A stretch of 17,463 nucleotides of DNA, from the NCBI GenBank assembly GCA_012841175.1, contig DUVG01000113.1, positions 1 through 17,463 of the forward strand. The letters run 5' to 3'. The translations under genes and the position numbers were made by a program. Positions 6,863 to 15,500 of this stretch are shown here, one piece after another (within the stretch, counting starts at the first letter, position 1; the number at the start of each line of letters is the position of its first letter). Source of the DNA: Clostridium sp. Its GTDB lineage: Bacteria; Bacillota; Clostridia; Acetivibrionales; Acetivibrionaceae. Below the pieces are notes generated by a model. The model was not told the DNA's origin and did not search any database. It was given only the letters and a program-made list of their open reading frames with translations.

Positions 6863-8272
6863 TTAGCTTACAGCTATTATTTTTTTTGTCCCTAAAAACA
6901 TTTCTCCAACATTATTGATATTTCCGGCACCCATAGTTATTATCAAATCACCAGCAGAAACATGATTACTTAAATGTTGTACGATTGCTTCAAACTCAGG
7001 TATATAAAGTACATTTTTGTTATAAGGCTTTATTTTATCCACCAATTGGGAAGAATGAATTTCTCCAGTATCCACTTCACGGGCAGAATAAATATCACTT
7101 ATTATTACTGTGTCAGCATCATAAAAGGCGTCTTTAAATTCATCTAACAAATGTTTTGTTCTAGAATAAGTGTGAGGTTGAAAAACGCACCAAATTTTTC
7201 TGTGGGAAATATTTTTACATGCTTTTAATGTGGCTTTAATTTCTGAAGGATGATGTGCATAATCGTCAATTACTTTAATATCATTAATCATTCCCTTTAG
7301 CTCAAAGCGTCTGTGAGTACCTGTATAATTTTCTAAACCTGCTTTTATGCCATCAAAATCACAACCTAGTGCATGACAGGCGGATATGGCACCAAGGGCA
7401 TTGCTAACATTATGTACTCCAGGAAGTTTCAAATTAATGTCGATTACTTTTTTATTATTTTTATATACCCAAAAAGTAGCACATCCAGTGTGGTCGTAAC
7501 GGATGTCTCTTGCAGTCCACATTGCATCCTTTGAGGTAATGCCGTAGGTGATTTTATTGCAATTTACATGGTTTAATAAAGAGACAACATTTTCATCATC
7601 ATAATTTGCAACGATATAGCCATCCTGAGGAACAAGAGACATAAATTTCAAAAAGGAAGATTTAATATGCTCTATTCCATTAAAGTAGTCAAGATGATCT
7701 TCTTCAATATTTAAAACAATAGCAAGAAAAGGATGAAATTTCAAAAAACTTTCAACGTATTCACAAGCTTCAGAAACAAGATACTTATTTCCTCCAATGC
7801 GTGTATTTCCTCCTATGGCATCTAATTCTCCACCTATATGTATAGTAGGGTCAAATCCACATTCTAAAAGTATCATTGAAACCATAGAAGTGGTGGTTGT
7901 TTTCCCGTGAGTACCTGACACAGCAATGCTGTAAGGAAAGGTTTTCATTATTTCCCCTAAAAGAACTGAACGCTCTATGGAGGGTATTTCTAATAATTTA
8001 GACTTTATAAGTTCGGGATTATCTTTTTTTACTGCAGCAGTATATACCACTAAATCAGGATTTTTTATATTTTCTTCACTGTGCCCGATATATACTTTAA
8101 CTCCTTTTTCAGAGAGTTTAGAAGTTAAACTTGAGGAATTAATATCAGAACCAGATACTTTGTACCCCATATTAAGGAGGATTTCTGCAAGACCACTCAT
8201 GCTTACTCCTCCTATCCCTATAAAATGAACATGCTTAACATTGTTTAAATTTAAAACATTTGATTTCAACAA
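6863..8272 (-). CDS. murC: UDP-N-acetylmuramate--L-alanine ligase MurC
   Basis: Cytosolic ATP-dependent ligase that adds the first amino acid, L-Ala, to UDP-MurNAc in peptidoglycan synthesis. The 469 residues are of normal length. The N-terminal Rossmann-like UDP-binding motif HFIGIGGVSMSGLAE is at residues about 16-30. The Mur-ligase P-loop GTHGKTTTT is at 120-128. The central domain contains the YVESFLKFHPFLAIVLNIEEDHLDYF region. The C-terminal domain contains THRRFELKG and DDYAHHPSEI, which are MurC signatures. The start is TTG 8272, supported by AGGAGTG at 8280-8286 (minus strand, 7-base spacing); a second TTG follows directly. It is the only minus-strand gene in the window. A possible SigD-like promoter lies 50-75 bases upstream, which would be unusual for a cell-wall gene. 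Confidence 0.97.
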   Translation of the reverse strand: MLKSNVLNLNNVKHVHFIGIGGVSMSGLAEILLNMGYKVSGSDINSSSLTSKLSEKGVKVYIGHSEENIKNPDLVVYTAAVKKDNPELIKSKLLEIPSIERSVLLGEIMKTFPYSIAVSGTHGKTTTTSMVSMILLECGFDPTIHIGGELDAIGGNTRIGGNKYLVSEACEYVESFLKFHPFLAIVLNIEEDHLDYFNGIEHIKSSFLKFMSLVPQDGYIVANYDDENVVSLLNHVNCNKITYGITSKDAMWTARDIRYDHTGCATFWVYKNNKKVIDINLKLPGVHNVSNALGAISACHALGCDFDGIKAGLENYTGTHRRFELKGMINDIKVIDDYAHHPSEIKATLKACKNISHRKIWCVFQPHTYSRTKHLLDEFKDAFYDADTVIISDIYSAREVDTGEIHSSQLVDKIKPYNKNVLYIPEFEAIVQHLSNHVSAGDLIITMGAGNINNVGEMFLGTKKIIAVS

Positions 8273-8320
8273 AAAATAACACTCCTATTCGTGTAAAAAA
8301 ATTATTTATTATCTTTTAAT

Positions 8321-8347
8321 TTATCGGTTTATATAATAATTGACTTA
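8321..8347 (-). promoter_or_regulatory. Possible SigD-type promoter upstream of murC
   Basis: On the minus strand, TAAG (8347-8344), a 15-base spacer and ACCGATAA (8328-8321) fit the motility-sigma pattern and share spacing and the TAAG box with the flagellar site at 3182-3208. It would start transcription about 40 bases before the murC TTG. No convincing SigA promoter was found here. Tentative, since the surrounding DNA is very AT-rich. Confidence 0.4.
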
Positions 8348-8630
8348 TTATAAATTAAATATTCAATTATTATTATATGAAAAATTTAACTAAAATATAA
8401 GTCTAAAATGAAATTTTTATAAAAAACTTATTAATATATATGTTTTAAAAGATAATGCTGTAGTATAATAATATAATGTGTTTTAAATATACTTTTCTAT
8501 TCTATAATGAATAATATAAAAAAGAAAGAGAAATGCTATAACAAAGATAAAATTATTTATTGTGGAAATAGCTACAATTAAGGCATTTATAAGACATGTT
8601 TTTAATAAAAAAATAAAATCATAAAAAATA
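8348..8630. other. AT-rich divergent intergenic region between murC and spoVG, no gene seen
   Basis: About 280 bases of very AT-rich DNA with stops in all frames and no ORF or strong hairpin. There are several TATAAT-like strings but no well-spaced TTGACA partner. It separates the divergent promoters of murC and spoVG and may hold binding sites for an AT-preferring regulator such as an AbrB-type protein. That last point is inference by analogy with B. subtilis spoVG. Confidence 0.5.
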
Positions 8631-8658
8631 AGCAGGAAAATTAAAAAAAATGACGAAT
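8631..8658 (+). promoter_or_regulatory. SigH-type promoter for spoVG
   Basis: GCAGGAAAA (8632-8640), 11 bases, then GACGAAT (8652-8658) matches the sigma-H consensus (RnAGGAwWW, 11-12 bases, RnnGAAT) at every defined position. It lies about 50 bases upstream of spoVG, which is a classic SigH target in B. subtilis. Confidence 0.8.
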
Positions 8659-8710
8659 ATAATTAATATACATGAAGAATTCACAATTATACGGAAGGTG
8701 GTAACATCTT

Positions 8711-9016
8711 ATGGAAATTACTGATGTTCGAATTAGAAAAATTGATTCAGAAGGAAAAATGAAAGCAGTTGTTTCTGTAACCTTTGACAATGAATTTGTT
8801 GTTCATGACATAAAGGTTATAGAGAGCCAAAATGGACTTTTTATTGCTATGCCTAGTAGAAAAGCTCCTGATGGTGAATTTAGAGATATTGCACATCCTA
8901 TTAATGCAGAGACAAGAGGAAAAATACAAACTGCTATATTGGACAAGTATGAATCTATTTCAGCAAGTAGCGAGCTAGAAGATAGCGATGAAGAAGCAGA
9001 AGGCACAGAATTATAA
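8711..9016 (+). CDS. spoVG: SpoVG, septation/sporulation regulator
   Basis: Small nucleic-acid-binding regulator that acts in asymmetric septation and sporulation and, in several Firmicutes, in wider gene control. The 101 residues have the standard SpoVG opening (MEITDVRIRKID) and the conserved core RKAPDGEFRDIAHPIN at residues about 50-65. The acidic tail (about 88-101, rich in Glu and Asp) is the usual variable end. The ribosome binding site is in the GGAAGGTGG stretch about 9 bases before ATG 8711. A full-consensus SigH promoter lies upstream. The next gene, glmU, starts about 400 bases later, farther than in many relatives, and I see no clear terminator in between. Confidence 0.98.
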   Translation: MEITDVRIRKIDSEGKMKAVVSVTFDNEFVVHDIKVIESQNGLFIAMPSRKAPDGEFRDIAHPINAETRGKIQTAILDKYESISASSELEDSDEEAEGTEL

Positions 9017-9414
9017 TCATATTTTGTGTAAAATAAAGTGATAAGAGATATGCCTTCTTAAAAGAAGTGTCCTATTAGGTGCTAATTTAGGTGCTAATTT
9101 TTTGAGAATAATATCATATCGTGAAAAGCATTACGTTAATGCCCTAGAGAGTATATATTTCAAAGTATATTTTTTTGGGTATGGATAAGTCTAGGGGGTT
9201 TGTGCTATATCACAAATCTGTCTCTTTAGACTTTGGTTTAGCGTATGTTTTTGACGATTTTTTATTTTGTGTATTTTTATGTTTCTATTTAATGTTGAAA
9301 AAATTAAGGAAAAGTGAGAGAATATATTTGGCAATAACATTTAGGCAACTAGAAAGTATTGGTTATCTTGGCCAAAAAAGAGCACCTAATTATCTTTAAG
9401 AGGAGGAGAAATGT
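9017..9414 (+). other. Structured intergenic region between spoVG and glmU, possible RNA leader
   Basis: Nearly 400 bases with no convincing gene but several repeat features. A tandem repeat of TTAGGTGCTAATTT-type units lies at about 9076-9101. A 10-base sequence at 9075-9084 (ATTAGGTGCT) has a perfect inverted copy at 9381-9390, just before the glmU ribosome binding site. There is a small hairpin at 9128-9142 (GCATTA/TAATGC). A long stem-loop at 9187-9233 has outer stem AAGTCTA/TAGACTT, a G-rich middle pairing partly through G-U, and inner stem TTTGTG/CACAAA. CCCTAGA (9142-9148) can pair instead with TCTAGGG (9190-9196), so two folds compete. It does not match a riboswitch class I know. It may be a glmU leader, an ncRNA or decayed sequence. 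Confidence 0.4.
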
Positions 9415-10794
9415 ATGGAGCACTTAATGGCGATTATCCTTGCTGCAGGTGAGGGCAAAAGGATGAAGTCGAAAAAGACAAAGATTTTACACGAGATATG
9501 TGGTAAGCCAATGGTAGAATGGGCTTATCAGTGTGTAAAAAACTCTGGAGTGGATGAAATTGTACTTGTTATTGGTCGCAATTCAGAAGAAGTAAAAGAA
9601 TGTATGGGAAATAAAGTTTTTTATGCAAAGCAAGAAGAACAATTAGGAACTGGCCATGCTGTTATTCAAGCTCAAGAATACCTTGAGAATAAAGAAGGAC
9701 AGGTTGTTATAATGTATGGAGATATGCCTCTTGTCACTTCGAAGACCATTTCACTTGCAGTTGATTATCATAAGGAAAAAGGCAATGCTGCTACAATAAT
9801 AACAGCAGACTTTGACAATCCTGCAGGATATGGAAGGATAATTAGAAACAGTCAGAATGATGTGTTAGAGATTGTTGAGGATAGAGATGCTTCTACTGAA
9901 CAAAAGAAAATAAAGGAAATTAATTCAGGTATTTATTGTTTTGATATAAGTGCACTTAGAGAAGCATTGAATAAGCTTGATAATAAAAATGATCAAGGAG
10001 AATACTATCTTACCGACACTATAAAAATATTAATAAGTAAGGGACTTAAAGTAGGTGCTATTAAAATTGAAGAAAAAGAAGAATTGGCGGGAATAAATGA
10101 CAGAACTCAATTAGCAGATGCAGCTAAAGTTTTAAGAAAAAGGATACTAAACAGGTTAATGGCTGAAGGTGTAACAATTATAGATCCTGATTCAACATAT
10201 ATTGATTCTGAAGTAGAAATAGGTATAGATACAATTATACATCCTTCAACTATAATTAAAGGAGAGACTAAAATAGGAGAAGAATGTATAATAGGACCTG
10301 GCAGCACAATTGAAAACTCAAAAGTTGGAAATAAAGTTGGAATAAAAAATTCAGTTGTTATAGAAAGTTGTATAGACGATGAGACCCAAATAGGTCCATT
10401 TGCATATTTAAGACCAGGAAGCAATATAGGTAAAAATGTCAAGATAGGAGATTTTGTTGAAATAAAAAAATCCTCAATTGGGGATGGAACTAAAATTTCC
10501 CATTTAACTTATGTAGGAGATGCAGAAGTAGGGAAAAAAGTTAATTTAGGTTGTGGTGTGGTGGTGGTTAATTATGATGGACAAAGAAAGCACAAGACAA
10601 CCATAGGAGACAATTCTTTTGTTGGATGTAATGTGAACTTAATTTCACCTGTTGAAGTTAAAAACAATGCATATATTGCAGCAGGTTCTACCATTACCGA
10701 TGAAGTGCCTGAAAATTCTTTAGCTATTGCAAGAAACAGGCAAGTAATAAAAGAAAATTGGGTTTTAAAAAAGGGCATTTTAAAAAAGGATTAA
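9415..10794 (+). CDS. glmU: Bifunctional UDP-GlcNAc pyrophosphorylase / glucosamine-1-P N-acetyltransferase GlmU
   Basis: Makes UDP-GlcNAc in two steps: acetyl-CoA-dependent acetylation of GlcN-1-P, then uridylyl transfer from UTP. It feeds peptidoglycan and other wall polymers, including the UDP-MurNAc used by MurC nearby. The 459 residues are full length. The N-terminal nucleotidyltransferase domain (1-230) has the IILAAGEGKRMKSKK signature at 8-21, the QLGTGHA motif at 76-82 and metal-binding Asp103 in YGDMPL. The C-terminal left-handed beta helix (about 250-450) shows I-G-x-x-x-x-I hexapeptides. It contains the acetyltransferase His363 in SHLTYVGD and GCGVVVVNYDG at 379-389. AGGAGGAG at 9401-9408 lies 6 bases before ATG 9415; ATG 9411 is out of frame. 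It is probably cotranscribed with prs, which starts 45 bases downstream. Confidence 0.98.
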   Translation: MEHLMAIILAAGEGKRMKSKKTKILHEICGKPMVEWAYQCVKNSGVDEIVLVIGRNSEEVKECMGNKVFYAKQEEQLGTGHAVIQAQEYLENKEGQVVIMYGDMPLVTSKTISLAVDYHKEKGNAATIITADFDNPAGYGRIIRNSQNDVLEIVEDRDASTEQKKIKEINSGIYCFDISALREALNKLDNKNDQGEYYLTDTIKILISKGLKVGAIKIEEKEELAGINDRTQLADAAKVLRKRILNRLMAEGVTIIDPDSTYIDSEVEIGIDTIIHPSTIIKGETKIGEECIIGPGSTIENSKVGNKVGIKNSVVIESCIDDETQIGPFAYLRPGSNIGKNVKIGDFVEIKKSSIGDGTKISHLTYVGDAEVGKKVNLGCGVVVVNYDGQRKHKTTIGDNSFVGCNVNLISPVEVKNNAYIAAGSTITDEVPENSLAIARNRQVIKENWVLKKGILKKD

Positions 10795-10839
10795 TAAGTT
10801 TTAAAAATATTTAAATAAGAAGTAGAAGGGGAGCTTAAG

Positions 10840-11802
10840 ATGAATTTACATGGTAAGGATATTAAAATTTTTGCTGGCAACTCAAATCGTGAATTGGCAT
10901 TGGAAATTGCAGAAAAAATTGGGTTGTCCCTAGGCCTGGCGAATGTTGGGAAGTTTAGTGATGGTGAGTGTGCCATTGGAATTAATGAGGTTGTAAGAGG
11001 TTCAGATGTTTTCTTGATACAATCTTTGTGCACTCCTGTTAACGATAACATTATGGAGCTTTTGATTATGATAGATGCTCTAAGAAGGGCATCAGCTGGC
11101 AGAATAACTGCTGTTATTCCTTATTATGGATATGCTAGACAAGATAGAAAAGCTAAAGCAAGAGATCCTATTTCTGCAAAGCTTGTAGCTAATTTATTGA
11201 CTACTGCCGGTGCAGATAGGATATTGACAATGGATTTACATGCGCCGCAGCTACAAGGTTTTTTCGACATCCCATTAGACCATTTATTAGGAGTACCTAT
11301 TCTTGCTAATCACTTTAAAGAGAAATTTGAAAATACAAGTGATGTTGTTGTTGTTTCTCCTGATGTGGGAAGTGTTGCAAGGTCAAGAAAGTTTGCAGAA
11401 AGGCTGGATGTTCCTTTGGCTATCATTGACAAAAGGCGTCCTAAGGCAAATGTATCTGAAATAATGAATATAATTGGGGATGTAAACAATAAAAGAGTAG
11501 TACTAGTAGATGACCTTATAGATACAGGAGGAACAATTATCAATGCGGCTAAAGCTTTGACTGAAATTGGAGCTAAGGAAGTATATGCTTGTTGTACCCA
11601 TGGAGTGCTATCTGGTCCTGCTCTAGAAAGAATTGAAAATTCAGAGATGAAGGAATTAATTACTCTAAACACCATTCCTTTAACTGAGGAGAAACAGAGT
11701 CCAAAGATAAAATCCTTATCTGTTGCATCAGTATTTGCAGAGGCTATAGAAAGAATATATGGGGATATGTCAATAAGTACACTTTTTACTCAAAAAGAAT
11801 AA
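10840..11802 (+). CDS. prs: Ribose-phosphate pyrophosphokinase (PRPP synthetase)
   Basis: Cytosolic enzyme that transfers pyrophosphate from ATP to ribose 5-phosphate to make PRPP for purine, pyrimidine, His, Trp and NAD synthesis. The 320 residues are typical of class I Prs. Visible motifs include FAGNSNRELA (11-20), the flexible-loop/ATP region PYYGYARQDRKAKARDPISA at 94-113, TMDLHAPQ with His134 at 130-137, the loop around KRRPKAN (198-204) with its catalytic basic residues, and the PRPP-binding motif VVLVDDLIDTGGT at 220-232. The GGGGAG ribosome binding site precedes ATG 10840 at normal spacing. The gene follows glmU, the common Firmicute order. A large imperfect hairpin follows it and may end or modulate the transcript before pth. 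Confidence 0.98.
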   Translation: MNLHGKDIKIFAGNSNRELALEIAEKIGLSLGLANVGKFSDGECAIGINEVVRGSDVFLIQSLCTPVNDNIMELLIMIDALRRASAGRITAVIPYYGYARQDRKAKARDPISAKLVANLLTTAGADRILTMDLHAPQLQGFFDIPLDHLLGVPILANHFKEKFENTSDVVVVSPDVGSVARSRKFAERLDVPLAIIDKRRPKANVSEIMNIIGDVNNKRVVLVDDLIDTGGTIINAAKALTEIGAKEVYACCTHGVLSGPALERIENSEMKELITLNTIPLTEEKQSPKIKSLSVASVFAEAIERIYGDMSISTLFTQKE

Positions 11803-11823
11803 TATATTTAAAAAAATGTTGTG

Positions 11824-11906
11824 AAAATAATAACAACCACTGCCTATTTTTTTAAAACTCCTTTCAAAAATGAGTTAATAAAAATTTAATGGGCAGTTAT
11901 TATTTT
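11824..11906 (+). terminator. Large imperfect hairpin between prs and pth
   Basis: Nested complementary segments form one long arm: AAAATAATAA (11824-11833) with TTATTATTTT (11897-11906), CTGCC (11840-11844) with GGCAG (11892-11896), and AACTC (11856-11860) with GAGTT (11872-11876). The outer right arm is itself T-rich. It could act as a terminator, or as a processing or stability element within a glmU-prs-pth-mfd transcript. It lacks a clean GC-rich stem with a T-tail, so the terminator call is tentative. Confidence 0.45.
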
Positions 11907-11957
11907 ATAAATTCATTTTGACATTAACCCTAAGAGAAAGATTAAGAGGTGAGCACT

Positions 11958-12536
11958 TTGGAGGATTTAATTGTTGTTGTAGGACTTGGCAATCCTGGGA
12001 AGAAATATGCTAATACAAGACATAATGTTGGATTTTGGGTTGTAGAACTTTTGGCTTTAAAGCATAAAATAAAAATGACAAAGCTAAAATTTAAAGCACT
12101 TTATGGAGAAGGAGTTATTTGTGGTAAAAAGGTATTATTGGTAATGCCTCAAACATATATGAATCTTAGTGGGGAAAGTGTAAGAGATATAATTAATTGG
12201 TATAAGGTACCTGTGAAAAACATTATAATAATATATGATGATATAGATTTGCCTGTTGGTAGGCTTAGGATAAGACCTAAGGGAAGTGCAGGAACACATA
12301 ATGGCATGAGATCTATTATATATCAAATAATGTCTGATGAGTTTCCAAGGGTAAGGGTTGGAATAGACAAGCCTCCAGAAGGGTGGGACTTGGCTAATTA
12401 TGTACTAAGCAAATTTTCTAAGGAAGATAGGGAAAAAATTCAACAAGCAGTTGTTAGTGCAGCAGATGCTGTGGAAGGGATAATAGGTTGTGGGGTTGAT
12501 CAGGCAATGAGCAAATTTAACAATATAGGGACGTAA
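11958..12536 (+). CDS. pth: Peptidyl-tRNA hydrolase Pth
   Basis: Cytosolic esterase that cleaves peptidyl-tRNAs dropped from stalled ribosomes and so recycles tRNA. I chose TTG 11958 because GAGGTGA at 11946-11952 lies 5 bases upstream and the resulting start MEDLIVVVGLGNPG fits the family. The alternative GTG 11949 lies inside that ribosome binding site and would add only MST. The 192 residues are full length. Counting from this start, conserved residues are Asn12 in GLGNPG and the catalytic His in TRHNVGF (residue 22). Also present are the MPQTYMNLSGESV segment, the IIYDDIDLPVGRLRIRPKGS segment and GTHNGMRSI. mfd begins 30 bases downstream, so the two are probably cotranscribed, as in most Firmicutes. 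Confidence 0.96.
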   Translation: MEDLIVVVGLGNPGKKYANTRHNVGFWVVELLALKHKIKMTKLKFKALYGEGVICGKKVLLVMPQTYMNLSGESVRDIINWYKVPVKNIIIIYDDIDLPVGRLRIRPKGSAGTHNGMRSIIYQIMSDEFPRVRVGIDKPPEGWDLANYVLSKFSKEDREKIQQAVVSAADAVEGIIGCGVDQAMSKFNNIGT

Positions 12537-12566
12537 ATTTATAAATAGTTAGAGGATTGAATATAA

Positions 12567-15500
12567 ATGAGAAATATGAAATCAAAAAATTACTTAATTA
12601 ATCCACTTATGGAAATGAGCCAATACCGGGATATTTTAGATGATATTAAAAAGGGAAATGGTGCAATTTCTCTAGGAGGATCATCTCAATCTCAAAAAGC
12701 CCATATAAGTTATGCTATTTTAAAACATTTAAACTTAAAAGGCGTATTCATTGCTAATAATGATATTAGTGCCAGAAAGACCTATGAAGACTTTTTAAAC
12801 TTTTTTGAAGAGGGGGTTTTATACTTTCCTCCAGAAGAAATTATGTTTCACGATATAGAGGCTAAAAGCCATGATTCCACTTATGAGAGAATAAAAACCT
12901 TGTACAAAATCATGAATGGTGAATATGAAATAATAATTACAAGCCCCGAAGCAATAGGAAGAAAGCTAATAGATAAGGAATTGTTTTGTAATAGCACTGT
13001 CTCTTTCTCTGTAGGAGAGAGTGTGGACTTATCTGAAATTTCAAAAATGCTTGTAGCAATTGGTTACGAAAGAATGTCTGTAGTAGAAGGGAAAGGGCAA
13101 TTTGCCATAAGAGGTGGAATAGTTGATATATTTCCTATAAACAGTGAAGTTGCTGTAAGAATTGAATTTTTTGATGATGAAATAGATTCTATAAGGAGTT
13201 TTGATGTTATATCTCAAAGGTCTTTAGAAAAAATTGAAGAAGTCACTATTTTACCTGCAAGAGAGTTATTATATGATGCTAAAAGAAGAGAAGAAATTAT
13301 AAACAAAATTTCTCATAGCCTTAATGAATATTTAAAAAAATTAAATAAAAAAGATTTAGAAGGATTTAAAAATAAAATAGAAGAAAAGGTAAAGGGTGAT
13401 ATAGAGAAATTTAAAGAGCAGTACTACTTTGCAGGTATGGATAGATATATACCGTATATTATTGACAAACCTTCGATGATCATGGATTATGTGGACCGAG
13501 AAAAAACATTGTTTTTTTTAGATGAACCAAAAAAATTTGAAATAAGGTATAAAAACCTTCTTTATGAAAACTACGAGCTTTGCAAAACATTTCTTGAAAA
13601 AGGATATTTACTGCCAGAAAGCTTTGGGATTTATGTAAGCTTAGAATATATTTTGAAAAATATAGAGAAAAATAAATTAGTGCATTTTAACACCTTAGAA
13701 GTAGAGGAAAGGGTGTCTTCTAAGCTCTTAAATTCATATAAGGGACATTTTGAACTTTTAATAGACGATATAAGAAAGTGGAAAAAAGATGGATACAAAA
13801 TTGTGGTGTTGTCAGGGGGTCAAAGCAGAGGACGCATATTAGAAGAAAACTTAAAAAAAGAAGGAATAGAAGCAAATTATTATAATGAAGTTGTAAATGA
13901 AGTTTTGCCCGGGCAGGTTGTTATAACAGGAGGATGCCTTCAAACAGGTTTTGAGTATCAAGATATAGGGTTTGTAATAGTAAGTGGAAAAGATTTTTTT
14001 GGAGAACAGAAAAGAACCAAAAAAACTTACGGCAAAAAAAACAAAGGGCAAAAAATCAGTGTATTTACAGACCTTAATCTTAATGACTACGTTGTTCACC
14101 AAATTTATGGAATAGGTAAATATATAGGTGTCGAACAGTTAGAAGTTGAGGGCATAAAAAAAGATTATTTGAAAATTCAATACTATGATGGGGACTTTTT
14201 ATATGTGCCTACCAATCAACTGGATTTAATTCAAAAATACATAGGTTCTGAAGGAAGAACACCTAGACTTAGTAAATTAGGAGGCAATGATTGGGCAAAA
14301 ACAAAAGCAAAGGCAAAAGAGTCTTTAATGGAGTTGGCAGAAGACCTTATTAAATTGTATGCAAAAAGAGAAGCTTTAAAAGGCTATAAATTCAGCAAAG
14401 ACACAGTGTGGCAAAAACAGTTTGAAGAATTATTTCCATTTCAAGAGACAGAAGACCAGTTAAGATGTATTGAAGAGATTAAAAAAGATATGGAATCTGA
14501 AAAGCCAATGGATAGGCTTTTATGTGGAGATGTAGGATATGGAAAGACAGAAGTCGCCATTAGAGCTATATTTAAAGCAGTGATGGATGGAAAACAGGTG
14601 GCGTATTTAGTTCCAACCACCGTTTTAGCACAGCAGCAATTTGAGAATTTTAAGGAGAGAATGAAGGACTTTCCTATAAGTATAGAAGTTATTAGCCGCT
14701 TTAAGTCTAGAGGAGAACAGAGTAAAATTTTAAAAGATACAAAGGCAGGAGTTATAGATGTACTTATAGGAACTCACAGACTCCTTCAAAAAGATATTGA
14801 ATTTAAAGACTTAGGGCTTTTGGTGATAGACGAAGAACAGCGATTTGGAGTGATGCACAAAGAACGTATTAAAAATATGAAAGCAAATGTGGATGTATTG
14901 ACCCTTACTGCTACTCCCATACCCAGGACACTTCATATGTCTCTTATGGGAATACGAGATATTAGTACCATTGAAGATCCTCCTGAAGAAAGGTACCCGG
15001 TGCAGACGTATGTAATGGAGTACAATCCAGAGGTAATAAAGGAAGCAATTAATAGAGAACTTGCCAGGGGAGGCCAGATTTTTTATCTATTTAACAGAGT
15101 TAGATCCATCAATGTAAAAGCAGCTCAAATAAAAAACCTTGTGCCAGATGCAAAAGTTGGGGTGGCACATGGACAAATGAAAGAGACAGATTTAGAAAAC
15201 ATTATGCTGCAATTTGTAGAAGGGGAATATGATGTGTTGGTCTGTACGACAATAATTGAATCAGGTCTTGATATGCCAAATGTAAACACCATTATAGTAG
15301 AAGATGCTGATAGAATGGGACTTGCTCAATTATATCAGCTAAGGGGTAGAGTAGGAAGATCAAATAGGCTTGCCTACGCCTATATAACATATAAAAAGGA
15401 TAAAGTGCTTTCAGAAATAGCAGAAAAAAGACTTCAGGCCATAAAAGAGTTTACTGAATTTGGTTCTGGTTTTAAAATAGCTATGAGAGATTTGCAAATA

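Noticed and set aside
9181..9399. Open frame of about 73 codons between spoVG and glmU
   Set aside because: It has no ribosome binding site before ATG 9181 or the TTG at 9175, no recognisable motif, a composition dominated by Phe, Leu and Lys, and it runs through the 9187-9233 stem-loop.
11918..11946. SigA promoter for pth from TTGACA at 11918
   Set aside because: The sequence 16-18 bases downstream (around ATTAAG) is a poor -10, and the implied start site would fall at or past the ribosome binding site.
11949..11957. GTG 11949 as the pth start
   Set aside because: It overlaps the best ribosome binding site (11946-11952), which is correctly spaced for TTG 11958. The three added residues are not typical of the family.
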